Shown piece by piece: positions 9,330-17,151 of a DNA stretch of 53,826 nucleotides. The DNA is taken from the NCBI GenBank assembly GCA_023511535.1, contig JAIMBK010000013.1:1-53826 (forward strand), given 5' to 3'. Position numbers and translations under genes: made by a program. A model generated the notes under the pieces. It worked only from the letters and a program-made list of their open reading frames with translations, made no database searches and was not told where the DNA came from. Origin of the DNA: Armatimonadota bacterium. GTDB lineage: Bacteria > Bacillota > Desulfotomaculia > Desulfotomaculales > Nap2-2B. The first letter of the stretch is position 1; every line of letters begins with the position of its first letter.

Positions 9330-10154
9330 TCAGTACATGTACCAGCCGCCGCTTACGCACAGGCACGCGCCGGTGATGTAACCGGCCTTTTCCGAACATA
9401 AAAACAAAACAGCGTCGGCCACGTCCTGGGGGGTGCCCATCCTGTCCAGGACAATCTGTTTTTTAACTTCCTCGAAATATTCAGCAGGACGCACTTTCCC
9501 CAGGAAAGGGTTATAAATTAATCCCGGCGCCACCGCGTTTACATTAATGTTGTATTTTCCCGCCTGGTGGGCGACCGCTCTGGTGAAGCCCTGGATTCCC
9601 GCCTTGGCAGTAACGTAGGCCGCCCCTTCGTCTTTGCCCCCCATCCAGGCCACCACCGAGGAAAGATTCACTATTTTCCCCTGTCTTTGCCTGATCATAA
9701 CGGGAAGCACGGCCCGGCAGCAGTTGAAAGTACCTTTCAGATTCACGTCGATGACCAGATCCCAGGTTTCGTCATCCATTTCCCAAACCGGCACAGGCCG
9801 GTCAATCCCGGCGTTATTCACCAGAATATCGATTTTACCCCATTTCTGCACGGCCGCCTTGACCATTGCCGCGACCTGTTCCCGGTTTCTTACGTCGCAT
9901 TGTATCCCAATCGCCTTAATTCCGTACTCCCTGGTAATTTCTTCAGCAACCTGATAGGGTCTGCGGGCGTGGGCGTCGCTTACGACTACATGGGCTCCCT
10001 CCCGGGCGAAATTTCTTGCCACGGCCTGTCCGATCCCGGCGCCGGCCGCCGCCGTAACAATTGCTACTTTTCCAGCAAAGTCTCCCATTGGACAACTCAA
10101 GCCCCTTTCTGTTTCTACTCCCTGATTCATAATTTCCGGGTCACTGTTTTTCAC
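9330..10154 (-). CDS. Short-chain dehydrogenase/reductase (SDR family)
   Basis: A classical SDR of up to 274 residues. The nucleotide-binding glycine motif is in TAAAGAGIGQAVA, NNAG lies in ILVNNAGIDRP, the catalytic Ser is in NLSSVVAW, and the Tyr-Lys pair is in AYVTAKAG. The C-terminus ends in ITGACLCVSGGWYMY. The start is uncertain. A GTG at 10154 has GGAG very close upstream; an ATG at 10088 begins MGDFAGKVAIVTAA, the normal SDR start, and would give 252 residues. The substrate is unknown. It is convergent with pyrD and divergent from the activase module at 10302, with which a 150-base gap may share promoters. Confidence 0.9.
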   Translation of the reverse strand: MKNSDPEIMNQGVETERGLSCPMGDFAGKVAIVTAAAGAGIGQAVARNFAREGAHVVVSDAHARRPYQVAEEITREYGIKAIGIQCDVRNREQVAAMVKAAVQKWGKIDILVNNAGIDRPVPVWEMDDETWDLVIDVNLKGTFNCCRAVLPVMIRQRQGKIVNLSSVVAWMGGKDEGAAYVTAKAGIQGFTRAVAHQAGKYNINVNAVAPGLIYNPFLGKVRPAEYFEEVKKQIVLDRMGTPQDVADAVLFLCSEKAGYITGACLCVSGGWYMY

Positions 10155-10301
10155 TTCTCCGTTTTCCCGGGTTTTTCCTTCCCGCCGGGTTCATTTTCTG
10201 AGTGCCGCCAGGCTGTTCAAGAGCCGCCCCAGGTTTATCAGCCGCAGGAATTGTCCATACTAAGTTGGTGAGGTCTTTTTAAGGCTAAGGGGACGGATTT
10301 A

Positions 10302-11357
10302 ATGAGCAGGAAAGTAGGTATACCAGGGGCGCTCCTTTATTACTATTATTTTCCCCTGTGGCAGGCCTTTTTTCAGGCGCTGGGAGCAGAAGTGGCCGTG
10401 TCCGGGCCATCCACAAAATCCGTGTTAAACAGGGGGGTGGAACTGGCCGTTGAAGATGCCTGTTTGCCGGTCAAGCTGGCTTTGGGCCACGTGGCGGAAC
10501 TGGCCGGGAAAGTGGATTACCTTTTTCTGCCCCGCCTGGTGAGCGTTGCTTCCCGGGAATACATTTGCCCCAAATTTTTGGGTTTTCCCGACATGGTGCG
10601 GCAGACCGTTCCGGATTTACCCCCCATTATCGATGTAAACGTAAACCTCTACCGCCGTCAAAATAAATTGTATACCGCTTTTCGGGCGGCGGGAAAAATT
10701 TTTTCAGCCGGTGAAGCCCGCATTTTTTTGGCCTACCGGCGCGGTTTGGCCGCCCTGGGAAAGTATTGGAAGCTTATGGGAGAAGGATTTTCGCCCGAGG
10801 AAGCAATCAACTTGCTCAACAGGTCCAGCCCTCGTTGCCCGCAGCCATCCAACGCAGCCCGGACCATTCCTGAGGATGGCCCGGCAGCGGCGTCAGACAA
10901 GGCTCCCCGGCCGGAGCGAGAGAAACCTGTGGTGGCGGTTATCGGACATCCTTACAATATCTATGACCCATATATTAGTATGAACCTTTTAAAAAAATTA
11001 CGTCAGGCGGGGGTAAGAACAGCTACCGCCGAGCAGTTGCCGGAAACCGTAGTCCGACGGGAAGCCGCCTACTTGCCGAAACGCCTCTTCTGGACCTTAA
11101 ACCAGCGGATGACCGGCGCCGCCTTTTACTTTTTGCGCAGCGGGCGGGTGCAGGGGCTGCTGCAGGTAACTTCTTTCGGCTGCGGTCCCGATTCCATGAC
11201 GGGGGAACTGATTGCCAGGCGCGCCGCGGGCCACGGGGACATGCCGTTTTTAAACCTGGTTCTGGACGAACATTCCGGGGAGGCCGGGGTGCTTACCCGC
11301 CTGGAGGCATTTCTGGATATGGTGAGGCAAAAGCAGGAGGGAGGCCGTCCAGGGTGA
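10302..11357 (+). CDS. DUF2229-type protein, 2-hydroxyacyl-CoA-dehydratase-related Fe-S subunit (A)
   Basis: This 351-residue protein resembles the acyl-CoA-dehydratase-activase-related family (DUF2229), distant kin of HgdA/HgdB. Cysteines sit at the expected places for a bound [4Fe-4S] or double-cubane cluster: Cys54 (EDACLP), Cys89 (EYICPK) and Cys294 (FGCGPDS). A low-complexity linker at about 178-208 separates two halves. The C-terminal motif DEHSGEAGVLTRLEAF is shared with the next gene product, so the two are paralogues. Its stop overlaps the next start by 4 bases and the activase gene follows, which implies one complex. The reaction is not known; the family name comes from homology. 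Confidence 0.85.
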   Translation: MSRKVGIPGALLYYYYFPLWQAFFQALGAEVAVSGPSTKSVLNRGVELAVEDACLPVKLALGHVAELAGKVDYLFLPRLVSVASREYICPKFLGFPDMVRQTVPDLPPIIDVNVNLYRRQNKLYTAFRAAGKIFSAGEARIFLAYRRGLAALGKYWKLMGEGFSPEEAINLLNRSSPRCPQPSNAARTIPEDGPAAASDKAPRPEREKPVVAVIGHPYNIYDPYISMNLLKKLRQAGVRTATAEQLPETVVRREAAYLPKRLFWTLNQRMTGAAFYFLRSGRVQGLLQVTSFGCGPDSMTGELIARRAAGHGDMPFLNLVLDEHSGEAGVLTRLEAFLDMVRQKQEGGRPG

Positions 11358-12493
11358 AAGTAACCTTTCCGCATATGGGCCATATCTGGCTCTGCGTGAA
11401 AACCATGCTGGAATACCTGGGGGTGGATCTGGTTATTCCCCCTCCCTCCAGTAAACGCACCCTCGCCCTGGGAGTGCGCTACGGCCCGGAATTCGCCTGC
11501 CTTCCTTTAAAATTAAACCTGGGCAACTTTATCGAAGCCAGCGCCCTGGGCGCCGATACCATCCTGATGGCAGGCGGCTGCGGGCCCTGCCGTTTTGGCT
11601 ACTACGCCCAGGTTGAGCATGCCATTTTGCAGGATCTCGGGTACCGGTATGAACTGGTTGTATTAGAACCGCCGGAACGCCACGTCGGGCAGCTTCTGTC
11701 CCGAATCAAGGTCATTACCGGCAACAATTCCTGGAGACAGGTGTACCGGGGAGTTAAGCTGGGCTATCAGAAGATCCGGGCGGTTGATGAACTGGAAATG
11801 GCCATTCACCGGTTAAGACCCCGGGAAACGATCCCGGGAAGCGCGGATCGGGCCTTTCTGGAGGCTCTCCGGGAAATTGAACGTGCATCGGATCTGGCGG
11901 AGCTGGCCGTTGCGCAAAGGCAGGTAAAGGAAATTCTGAAATCGGTGCCGACGGAAGAGAGGGATGTTTTGCGCATCGGTATTGTAGGCGAAATATTTAC
12001 TCTGCTGGAGCCCTTTGCCAACCTGGATATTGAGCGCCGGCTGGGGAGAATGGGCGTGGAAGTGGACCGTTCCATCTATCTCAGCGAATGGGTAAACGAT
12101 CATATGTTGTTCGGGTTGATTAAGGGCCTGCGCAGCCGTCGCGACGCCTGCCGGGCGGCGCTTCCCTATCTGAGGCATTTTGTCGGCGGCCACGGGCAGG
12201 AAACGGTCGGCAGCACCATCTTGTACGCCCGCGCGGGTTACGACGGGGTCATCCAGTTGCTGCCTTTCACCTGCATGCCCGAAATTGTGGCCCAGAGCAT
12301 CTTGCCCGTGGTCAGCGCCGATCTGGATATTCCGGTGCTTACCCTGACCTTCGACGAACAAACCGGCGAGGCGGGCGTAGTCACCAGGTTGGAAGCCTTT
12401 GTGGACTTACTGGAAAGAAGAAGAAGGGGCCGTGGCAGAGTGCGGCAAGAAGGCACGGAAAGCAAAAGAGGCCTAAGAGTAACAAAGGCTTAG
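11354..12493 (+). CDS. DUF2229-type protein, 2-hydroxyacyl-CoA-dehydratase-related Fe-S subunit (B)
   Basis: This 379-residue paralogue starts at a GTG that overlaps the upstream TGA (GTGA), a sign of translational coupling. Cysteines match the pattern of subunit A: Cys49 (EFACLP), Cys76 and Cys79 (GGCGPCRFG), and Cys307 (FTCMPE). The motif DEQTGEAGVVTRLEAF near residue 344 corresponds to that in subunit A. Subunit B therefore has one more conserved-looking cysteine, CxxC in place of a single Cys. The likely role is an Fe-S electron or catalytic partner that is reduced by the downstream ATP-dependent activase. The C-terminal 25 residues are basic and run into an intergenic repeat. Confidence 0.85.
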   Translation: MKVTFPHMGHIWLCVKTMLEYLGVDLVIPPPSSKRTLALGVRYGPEFACLPLKLNLGNFIEASALGADTILMAGGCGPCRFGYYAQVEHAILQDLGYRYELVVLEPPERHVGQLLSRIKVITGNNSWRQVYRGVKLGYQKIRAVDELEMAIHRLRPRETIPGSADRAFLEALREIERASDLAELAVAQRQVKEILKSVPTEERDVLRIGIVGEIFTLLEPFANLDIERRLGRMGVEVDRSIYLSEWVNDHMLFGLIKGLRSRRDACRAALPYLRHFVGGHGQETVGSTILYARAGYDGVIQLLPFTCMPEIVAQSILPVVSADLDIPVLTLTFDEQTGEAGVVTRLEAFVDLLERRRRGRGRVRQEGTESKRGLRVTKA

Positions 12494-12510
12494 AGGCGTA
12501 GAGGCGTAGA

Positions 12511-12540
12511 GGCAACAGGAACAAAAGCACAAAGGAAAAG
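12511..12540. repeat. AAAGGCACAAAGG-type repeat block
   Basis: Thirty bases starting GGCAACAGG and ending CACAAAGGAAAAG match 38021-38050 at about 27 of 30 positions. An inverted relative, with TTTGTGCC and TTGTTCC, follows at 12599-12630. This 208-base gap between subunit B and the activase gene is therefore repeat-derived and may form a large stem. Confidence 0.7.
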
Positions 12541-12702
12541 TGGGGAAGGTAAAAAAGATGCAAAGGCATAAAGGAGATGCCGACCTGAAAAGGGTTTACT
12601 TTGTGCCTTATTGCCTGAGAACTTTGTTCCTTCCCGGAAGCTTTTGTGTCTTTTGGACTGTGAATTTCGGACCGGAATCTTTCTTGGGGAAGGAGAATCT
12701 TT

Positions 12703-13680
12703 TTGGTCAAGGGTTACCTGGGCATCGACGCGGGTTCGGTAAGCACCAATCTGGTTTTTCTGGATGAAGCGGGCAGGATCAGGGAGGCGCTTTATTTGCG
12801 GACTCAGGGGCGCCCCATTGCCACCATCCAGACCGGTTTACGGCAACTGGCGGAAAGCCTTCCGCCGAGAGTAGCCGTCCGGGGAGTGGGGGCGACCGGC
12901 AGCGGCCGTCACCTGGCCGGCGTGATTACCGGCGCCGATGTCGTGAAAAACGAAATCACCTCCCATGCCGTGGCCACTTCTACCCTGATCCCGGGGGTGC
13001 AGACCATTTTAGAAATCGGCGGCCAGGATTCGAAACTGATTATTTTGCGCAACTCCCTGGTCGTCGACTTTGCCATGAATACCGTCTGCGCCGCCGGCAC
13101 GGGCTCCTTTTTGGACCAGCAGGCGGCCCGGCTGGGTATCCCCATTGAAAAATTTGGCGAAATAGCCTTAAGATCCCGGTCGCCGGTGCGCATTGCCGGG
13201 CGCTGTGCGGTATTTGCCGAATCGGACATGATTCACAAGCAACAGATGGGTTATGATCTGCCGGATATTCTGGCCGGATTGTGCGAGGCCCTGGTGCGTA
13301 ATTACTTGAATAACGTCGGAAAGGGCAAAGAAATTTTACCGCCCGTCGTCTTTCAGGGCGGGGTGGCGGCCAACGCCGGGATGAAGCACGCCTTTGAAAA
13401 GGCGCTTGGTCTAGAAGTTCAAATCCCGCCGTACTACAACGTCATGGGGGCGGTGGGGGCCGCCCTGCTGGCCCGGGAAAAAACGGTTCGTGGCCTGCCG
13501 TCCAGTTTTAAGGGGTTTCAGGTGGCCCAGGTGGATTTTGCCTCGGGCGGCTTCACCTGTGACGGGTGCCCGAATACGTGCGAAGTCGTGGAAATCAGGG
13601 AAGAAGGGCGCGTCATCGCCCGCTGGGGAGACCGCTGCGGTAAGTGGTCCGGCGCCCTGGCCGAAAGAAAAACGGGGTAA
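12703..13680 (+). CDS. Acyl-CoA dehydratase activase (HgdC/BadF-type ATPase) with extra C-terminal cysteine motif
   Basis: A 325-residue member of the BadF/BadG/BcrA/HgdC ATPase family. These homodimers bridge one [4Fe-4S] cluster and use ATP to inject low-potential electrons into a partner. Visible motifs are the phosphate loop GIDAGSVSTN (residues 7-16), GVGATGSGR, EIGGQDSK, the cluster ligand Cys129 in NTVCAAGTGSFLD, and the second ligand Cys168 in AGRCAVFAESD. Unlike the ~260-residue HgdC, it has a C-terminal extension with Cys286, Cys289, Cys293 and Cys312, which could bind a second metal centre. The TTG start follows GAAGGAGA. The two upstream genes are the probable electron acceptors. 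Confidence 0.92.
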   Translation: MVKGYLGIDAGSVSTNLVFLDEAGRIREALYLRTQGRPIATIQTGLRQLAESLPPRVAVRGVGATGSGRHLAGVITGADVVKNEITSHAVATSTLIPGVQTILEIGGQDSKLIILRNSLVVDFAMNTVCAAGTGSFLDQQAARLGIPIEKFGEIALRSRSPVRIAGRCAVFAESDMIHKQQMGYDLPDILAGLCEALVRNYLNNVGKGKEILPPVVFQGGVAANAGMKHAFEKALGLEVQIPPYYNVMGAVGAALLAREKTVRGLPSSFKGFQVAQVDFASGGFTCDGCPNTCEVVEIREEGRVIARWGDRCGKWSGALAERKTG

Positions 13681-13686
13681 ATAGAG

Positions 13687-13711
13687 CGGCCCGGGGGTTA
13701 AGCCCGGACCG
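13687..13711. terminator. Hairpin between convergent genes
   Basis: CGGCCCGGG and CCCGGACCG pair with one wobble-type mismatch around GGTTAAG. The structure overlaps the stop codon of the minus-strand carbohydrate-binding gene and follows the activase stop. It lacks a T run. Confidence 0.4.
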
Positions 13712-13997
13712 TCCAGTTGTAGCCGCTGTTATTGTCCCAGTTGTTGGCGGAATCTTTAAAGCAGAAGTTCATCAGGTTGCTTTGCATGCGCAGGGTTTTT
13801 TCCCAGCCCCGGGGGCTGCGGTCCATCCTGATGGTGTTCACGCTGCTCCAACCTTTGGGGTCGCCGAAACCGTAATGCAGGTATACCTGATCTGCTCCTG
13901 ATTTGGCCAGCAGGCCGTTATAACAAATGTTTACCTCGTCAAAACCTGCAGGTCTAACCTCGACCCCCTTTGGAAAGTCATTCCACGCCTGAATCAT
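13698..13997 (-). CDS. Small carbohydrate-binding module protein (CBM25/53-like)
   Basis: A 99-residue protein starting at MIQAWNDFPKGVEV, preceded by AGGAGGTG 12 bases upstream. A longer frame to 14033 has no such site. Residues 10-95 fit one starch-type carbohydrate-binding module of the CBM25/53 group: VYLHYGFGDPKGWS, a central RMDRSPRGWEKTL, and the typical NFCFKDSANNWDNNSGYNW end. There is no signal peptide and no catalytic domain, so a free-standing cytoplasmic module is predicted, perhaps binding glycogen or a spore polysaccharide. It is preceded on its strand by ylbJ with a 140-base gap. Confidence 0.82.
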   Translation of the reverse strand: MIQAWNDFPKGVEVRPAGFDEVNICYNGLLAKSGADQVYLHYGFGDPKGWSSVNTIRMDRSPRGWEKTLRMQSNLMNFCFKDSANNWDNNSGYNWTVRA

Positions 13998-14137
13998 TGT
14001 TGGCCAGCACCTCCTGATTAATTTAGATTTCAACGTTTATTATTGACTTAAACCAGCCTTAAATATTACAGGACATTTCTGGTAAGCAGCATATTCCCGG
14101 GAAAAACCGGTTCCTTCCTTCCCGTTTGTTCGCCCTT

Positions 14138-15436
14138 TTAGCGGATCCGGAAAAAGATCAGCCGGAAACCGGCGCTTAAGTGGAAAATAACGGCCGCCAG
14201 GAGCAGGATTAAGGTAGCCAGGCTGAAAATGATCAGGGACAGGGGGAGGCCGGGCCAGAGGGAAAAGGCTGCCCATAACGCGTTTAGTTCCGGCGCGGCC
14301 AGGGCGCGGGCGACGGGGGAAAGAAGGTTAAATAAAACGTAGGTATAGATTGCTGCCAGGACAGCGTGAGCGATCCGCGTCAAAATAAAAGGCAGCATCC
14401 GGATATCGGTTTCCGCGATCATGCTGGCCGCCTGGGCGTGGATGGACAATCCGCTCCAGGCCAGGATCATGCTCACCGTCAACACCTGCTGCTGCAGGGG
14501 GGCGGCCGCTTCGCTGGCCAGTTTCGTCCCGATGGTCATTTCAATCAGCCCGCTGGCCAGGGCGGGCAGAATGGCGTCGGAAAAACCGAAAGGAGTGAGC
14601 ACAAAGCTTAATTTTTGGGCCAGGAACTGGATAAATCCGGCGGCGGTTAAGAGTTGAATGAGGACGGCAAATAAAATAATGAAGCCGCCGATGTTTAAAA
14701 GGTTTTGGACGGCGCTGCGGACGGCGTCGCTTAAAATTTTCCCCAGGGAGTGCCGGTCTTTTTGATAGACGGCGAACATTTCCGCAAAGGCCCTTTTTAG
14801 TGTGCTTTCACGGGTCGGGGGAAGATTGACGATTTCGGGGTCGCCCCGGCCGTAAAAGCGCAAAAGAAAGCCCAACGTGAGGTTGGCCGCGTAATGAGCA
14901 ATGGCAATGACCGGCCCCAGTTGCGGGTTGTTGAACATCCCGACCGAGACGGCAACCAGCATGAAAAGCGGGCTGGAATTATTGGTGAAGGCCATCAGCC
15001 GTTCTGCTTCCAGGCGTGTACAGAGCCTTTGGGAACGCAGTTTGGCCGTAATCATGGCGCCGATGGGGTAGCCGCTGGTGTACCCGACGGCCAGCACAAA
15101 GGAGCCTGTTCCCGGGACGTTAAAAAGCGGGCGCATGACCGGCTCCAGCAGAACGCCCATAAAGTGGACGATGCCCAGGCTGAGCAAGATTTCGGAAACG
15201 ATAAAAAAGGGGAGGAGGGAGGGAAAAACAATATTCCACCACAGGTTCAGGCCGGTAAGGGCACCCTGGTAAACAATTTTCGGCTGGCTGATCATCCCCA
15301 GCACAAGGGTAAGGGCACCGAGGGAAAAAATGATTTGGGTAATTTTCAGACGTGCCGACGGGTGGGGCGGGGAGATTTTGTTTTTTAGGACGGCCAGGAC
15401 CACTACGCCGAAAAGCAGGATGACCAGAGTGAACAT
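14138..15436 (-). CDS. ylbJ: Sporulation integral membrane protein YlbJ
   Basis: A 432-residue polytopic membrane protein with about ten hydrophobic segments. In Bacillus subtilis YlbJ is needed for spore cortex formation. Features include LNLWWNIVFPSLLPFFIVSE, the nucleoside-recognition-like segment TSGYPIGAMITAKL, and the polar signature AFTNNSSPLF. The second half repeats the gate-type fold (FGFSDAILPALASGLIEMTIG). Length and order agree with the family. The gene is monocistronic on the minus strand, with a repeat-bearing 195-base gap upstream. It supports an endospore-forming host. Confidence 0.92.
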   Translation of the reverse strand: MFTLVILLFGVVVLAVLKNKISPPHPSARLKITQIIFSLGALTLVLGMISQPKIVYQGALTGLNLWWNIVFPSLLPFFIVSEILLSLGIVHFMGVLLEPVMRPLFNVPGTGSFVLAVGYTSGYPIGAMITAKLRSQRLCTRLEAERLMAFTNNSSPLFMLVAVSVGMFNNPQLGPVIAIAHYAANLTLGFLLRFYGRGDPEIVNLPPTRESTLKRAFAEMFAVYQKDRHSLGKILSDAVRSAVQNLLNIGGFIILFAVLIQLLTAAGFIQFLAQKLSFVLTPFGFSDAILPALASGLIEMTIGTKLASEAAAPLQQQVLTVSMILAWSGLSIHAQAASMIAETDIRMLPFILTRIAHAVLAAIYTYVLFNLLSPVARALAAPELNALWAAFSLWPGLPLSLIIFSLATLILLLAAVIFHLSAGFRLIFFRIR

Positions 15437-15553
15437 GCTGGTTTTCGCCTGCCCTTAACGGATTTTTATCTCCCCATGATATATATGGTAATGATCCGCT
15501 GGATATGTTTTATTTTCCCGGGACTTGCCCGGGTAGCAGTTCCATGGGGGGGG

Positions 15554-15582
15554 GTATCCCCAATCCCTATCCCCTAATTCCT
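15554..15582. repeat. CCCTAAT-type heptamer tract
   Basis: Units ATCCCCA, ATCCCTA, TCCCCTA and ATTCCTG follow each other, then TCTTTTGAGGGGAGGAT. It has the same layout as the tract before lspA (tract, TGTCTTT, purine-rich Shine-Dalgarno-like run), but the next plus-strand gene begins only at 15859. The Shine-Dalgarno-like run here is not followed by a credible gene start. Confidence 0.75.
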
Positions 15583-15631
15583 GTCTTTTGAGGGGAGGAT
15601 TTATTCCCGGTTCCGTCGAAATCAGGATCGG

Positions 15632-15826
15632 TCACCTGGAATAAAGACAATGGCATTTAATGCATTTTCCCCTGGAGCCCCGGAAAAGGTCTTTAAACAA
15701 CTGGTCAAGCTCTTCGTGTTTCAGCCGGATCAACCCTTCCGGATTGACCAGGACGTTGTTCACAAACATCCGGATGTAAGCGTGTTCTTTGGTTTCCACA
15801 ACGATGACCAGTTTATATTCGTTCAT
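15632..15826 (-). CDS. Small hypothetical protein, 64 residues
   Basis: I do not recognise the family. The frame reads MNEYKLVIVVETKEHAYIRM, then a NNVLVNPEGLI segment and an acidic helix (LKHEELDQLFKDLF), ending in a cysteine pair (CIKCHC). The alternating hydrophobic pattern at the start looks like a beta hairpin, and the composition resembles a real small protein. The ATG at 15826 has only a weak site (CTCCAGG); a GTG at 15841 is an alternative. It diverges from the phosphoesterase gene with only 32 bases between starts. The opposite strand is also open, so this call is moderate. Confidence 0.5.
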   Translation of the reverse strand: MNEYKLVIVVETKEHAYIRMFVNNVLVNPEGLIRLKHEELDQLFKDLFRGSRGKCIKCHCLYSR

Positions 15827-15858
15827 CCTGGAGTTCACCACCTTGAAGGGATGTTTTT

Positions 15859-16596
15859 ATGAAGATCTACGCCCTTGGCGATTTGCACCTTTCCTTTGTC
15901 CAGACCCCGGACCCGGAAAAACCGGAAACTTACCGGGAATACAAGCCCATGAGCGAGGTAAACGAAGCCTGGACCGGCCACGCGCAGCGGATTTACCGGA
16001 ACTGGTGCGCCACCGTGCGCCCCGCGGATGTCGTTCTGGTTCCCGGTGATATTTCCTGGGCGATGCGGTTGCCGGAAGCCCTTGCCGATTTAAATTTTTT
16101 GGGCCTTTTGCCGGGCTTGAAAATTTGCGTGCAGGGGAACCACGATTACTGGTGGCAGAGCATCTCAAAAATACGTGCCGTATTACCGCCCAGCGTGCGT
16201 CTGATCCAGAACGACAACGTCCGGCTGAAGGACCTGGCCATTTGCGGTACCAGGGGATGGTTGTGCCCCGGCGGAATGCATTTTCAAGAACACGACTTAA
16301 AGATTTACCGGCGGGAGTTGATCCGGCTGGAAAATTCCCTTTCCAGCGTAAGCCCCCCGGCCCGGGAAATCGTGGTCTTAATGCATTTTCTGCCGACCAA
16401 CGAGAAACACGAATGCAGCGGTTTTATTGAGTTGTTTCAAAAATACGGGGTAAAAAAAGTGGTCTACGGGCACCTGCACGCCCGGGCCTATCGTTATCGC
16501 CTGCCGGATCGCGCCTGGGGCATCTCCTTTTACCTGGCGAGCGCGGATTATTTAAATTTCACGCCCCGGTTAATCACCTGTTGGCCGGATGAATAA
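15859..16596 (+). CDS. Metallophosphoesterase (COG1768-type phosphohydrolase)
   Basis: A 245-residue single-domain calcineurin-like phosphoesterase. The metal-binding blocks appear in order: GDLHLS (Asp8, His10), PGDISW, GNHDYWW, the lone His in LMHFLP, and GHLHA near the C-terminus. It is soluble, with no signal peptide. The arrangement and the phrase AICGTRGWLCPGG fit the uncharacterised COG1768 group found in Firmicutes. The substrate is unknown. ATG 15859 is preceded by GAAGGGATG. Neighbours give no pathway link. Confidence 0.92.
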   Translation: MKIYALGDLHLSFVQTPDPEKPETYREYKPMSEVNEAWTGHAQRIYRNWCATVRPADVVLVPGDISWAMRLPEALADLNFLGLLPGLKICVQGNHDYWWQSISKIRAVLPPSVRLIQNDNVRLKDLAICGTRGWLCPGGMHFQEHDLKIYRRELIRLENSLSSVSPPAREIVVLMHFLPTNEKHECSGFIELFQKYGVKKVVYGHLHARAYRYRLPDRAWGISFYLASADYLNFTPRLITCWPDE

Positions 16597-16762
16597 AACA
16601 TTCTACAGAAGGGCGCTTCTTTTCCTGCCGGTGCAGTGGATTTTTCCGGGCGGAAGGACTTCTAAAGGAACTATCTAATATATAATATAAGGGTATTTTA
16701 ATCATGGGTAATTTAATTGGGGGAGCATTTTTCGATCCTTGAACAAAAGGGGGAGGGGCAAG

Positions 16763-17086
16763 ATGGCAAGATTTATCTGTGATACTTGCGGTGAAGAAGT
16801 CCAGATTATTGACGGCATTGTTTCGTGGACCAGGGAAGAAAAAGTGCTCAAGAATTTCCGGCTCACCCATAAAAATGAGGTGAAAAGCGGGTGCCAGCCG
16901 GGGAATAACCGGTACCGGGAGTTGTATACTTTAACGCTGGCCAGCGGCTTTATGGAATTTGTTCAGTATTTACTGGAGCGCTGGGAAGACGGCCTGGTGC
17001 TGGGCGACCCCGATACCCTGCAAAAGGTCATGCGTCAGCTCAGCCTGCACATGCATGAAAAACTGCTCATGCTGGTGGAGGAGTGA
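16763..17086 (+). CDS. Hypothetical protein with N-terminal cysteine motif
   Basis: A 107-residue protein starting MARFICDTCGEEVQI after the strong site GGGGGAGGGG; an upstream in-frame TTG lies within that site. CDTC near the start and one later Cys in KSGCQPGNN could bind zinc, but only three cysteines are present. The C-terminal half is helical (SGFMEFVQYLLERWEDG, then HMHEKLLMLVEE). I know no function. A TATAAT hexamer lies at 16681-16686. An inverted repeat at 17090-17143 follows and separates it from a convergent aminotransferase gene. Confidence 0.75.
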   Translation: MARFICDTCGEEVQIIDGIVSWTREEKVLKNFRLTHKNEVKSGCQPGNNRYRELYTLTLASGFMEFVQYLLERWEDGLVLGDPDTLQKVMRQLSLHMHEKLLMLVEE

Positions 17087-17089
17087 GAA

Positions 17090-17143
17090 AACCGCCAGGG
17101 TGCTCCTTTAGACACCTTTTGTGTTCTTTGCGTCCTGGCGGTT
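17090..17143. repeat. AACCGCCAGG inverted repeat between convergent genes
   Basis: A perfect 10-base inverted repeat (AACCGCCAGG at 17090-17099, CCTGGCGGTT at 17134-17143) encloses 34 bases, including TTTTGTGTTCTTTGCG. The enclosed part resembles the TTTGTGCC blocks at 12599 and 25513. On either strand it could act as a transcript end, since it lies exactly between two convergent genes. Confidence 0.75.
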
Positions 17144-17151
17144 GCTCAGAG

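Noticed and set aside
15650-15862. Plus-strand 70-codon frame opposite the small minus-strand protein
   Set aside because: It overlaps the phosphoesterase start, has no ribosome site and has a shadow-like composition.
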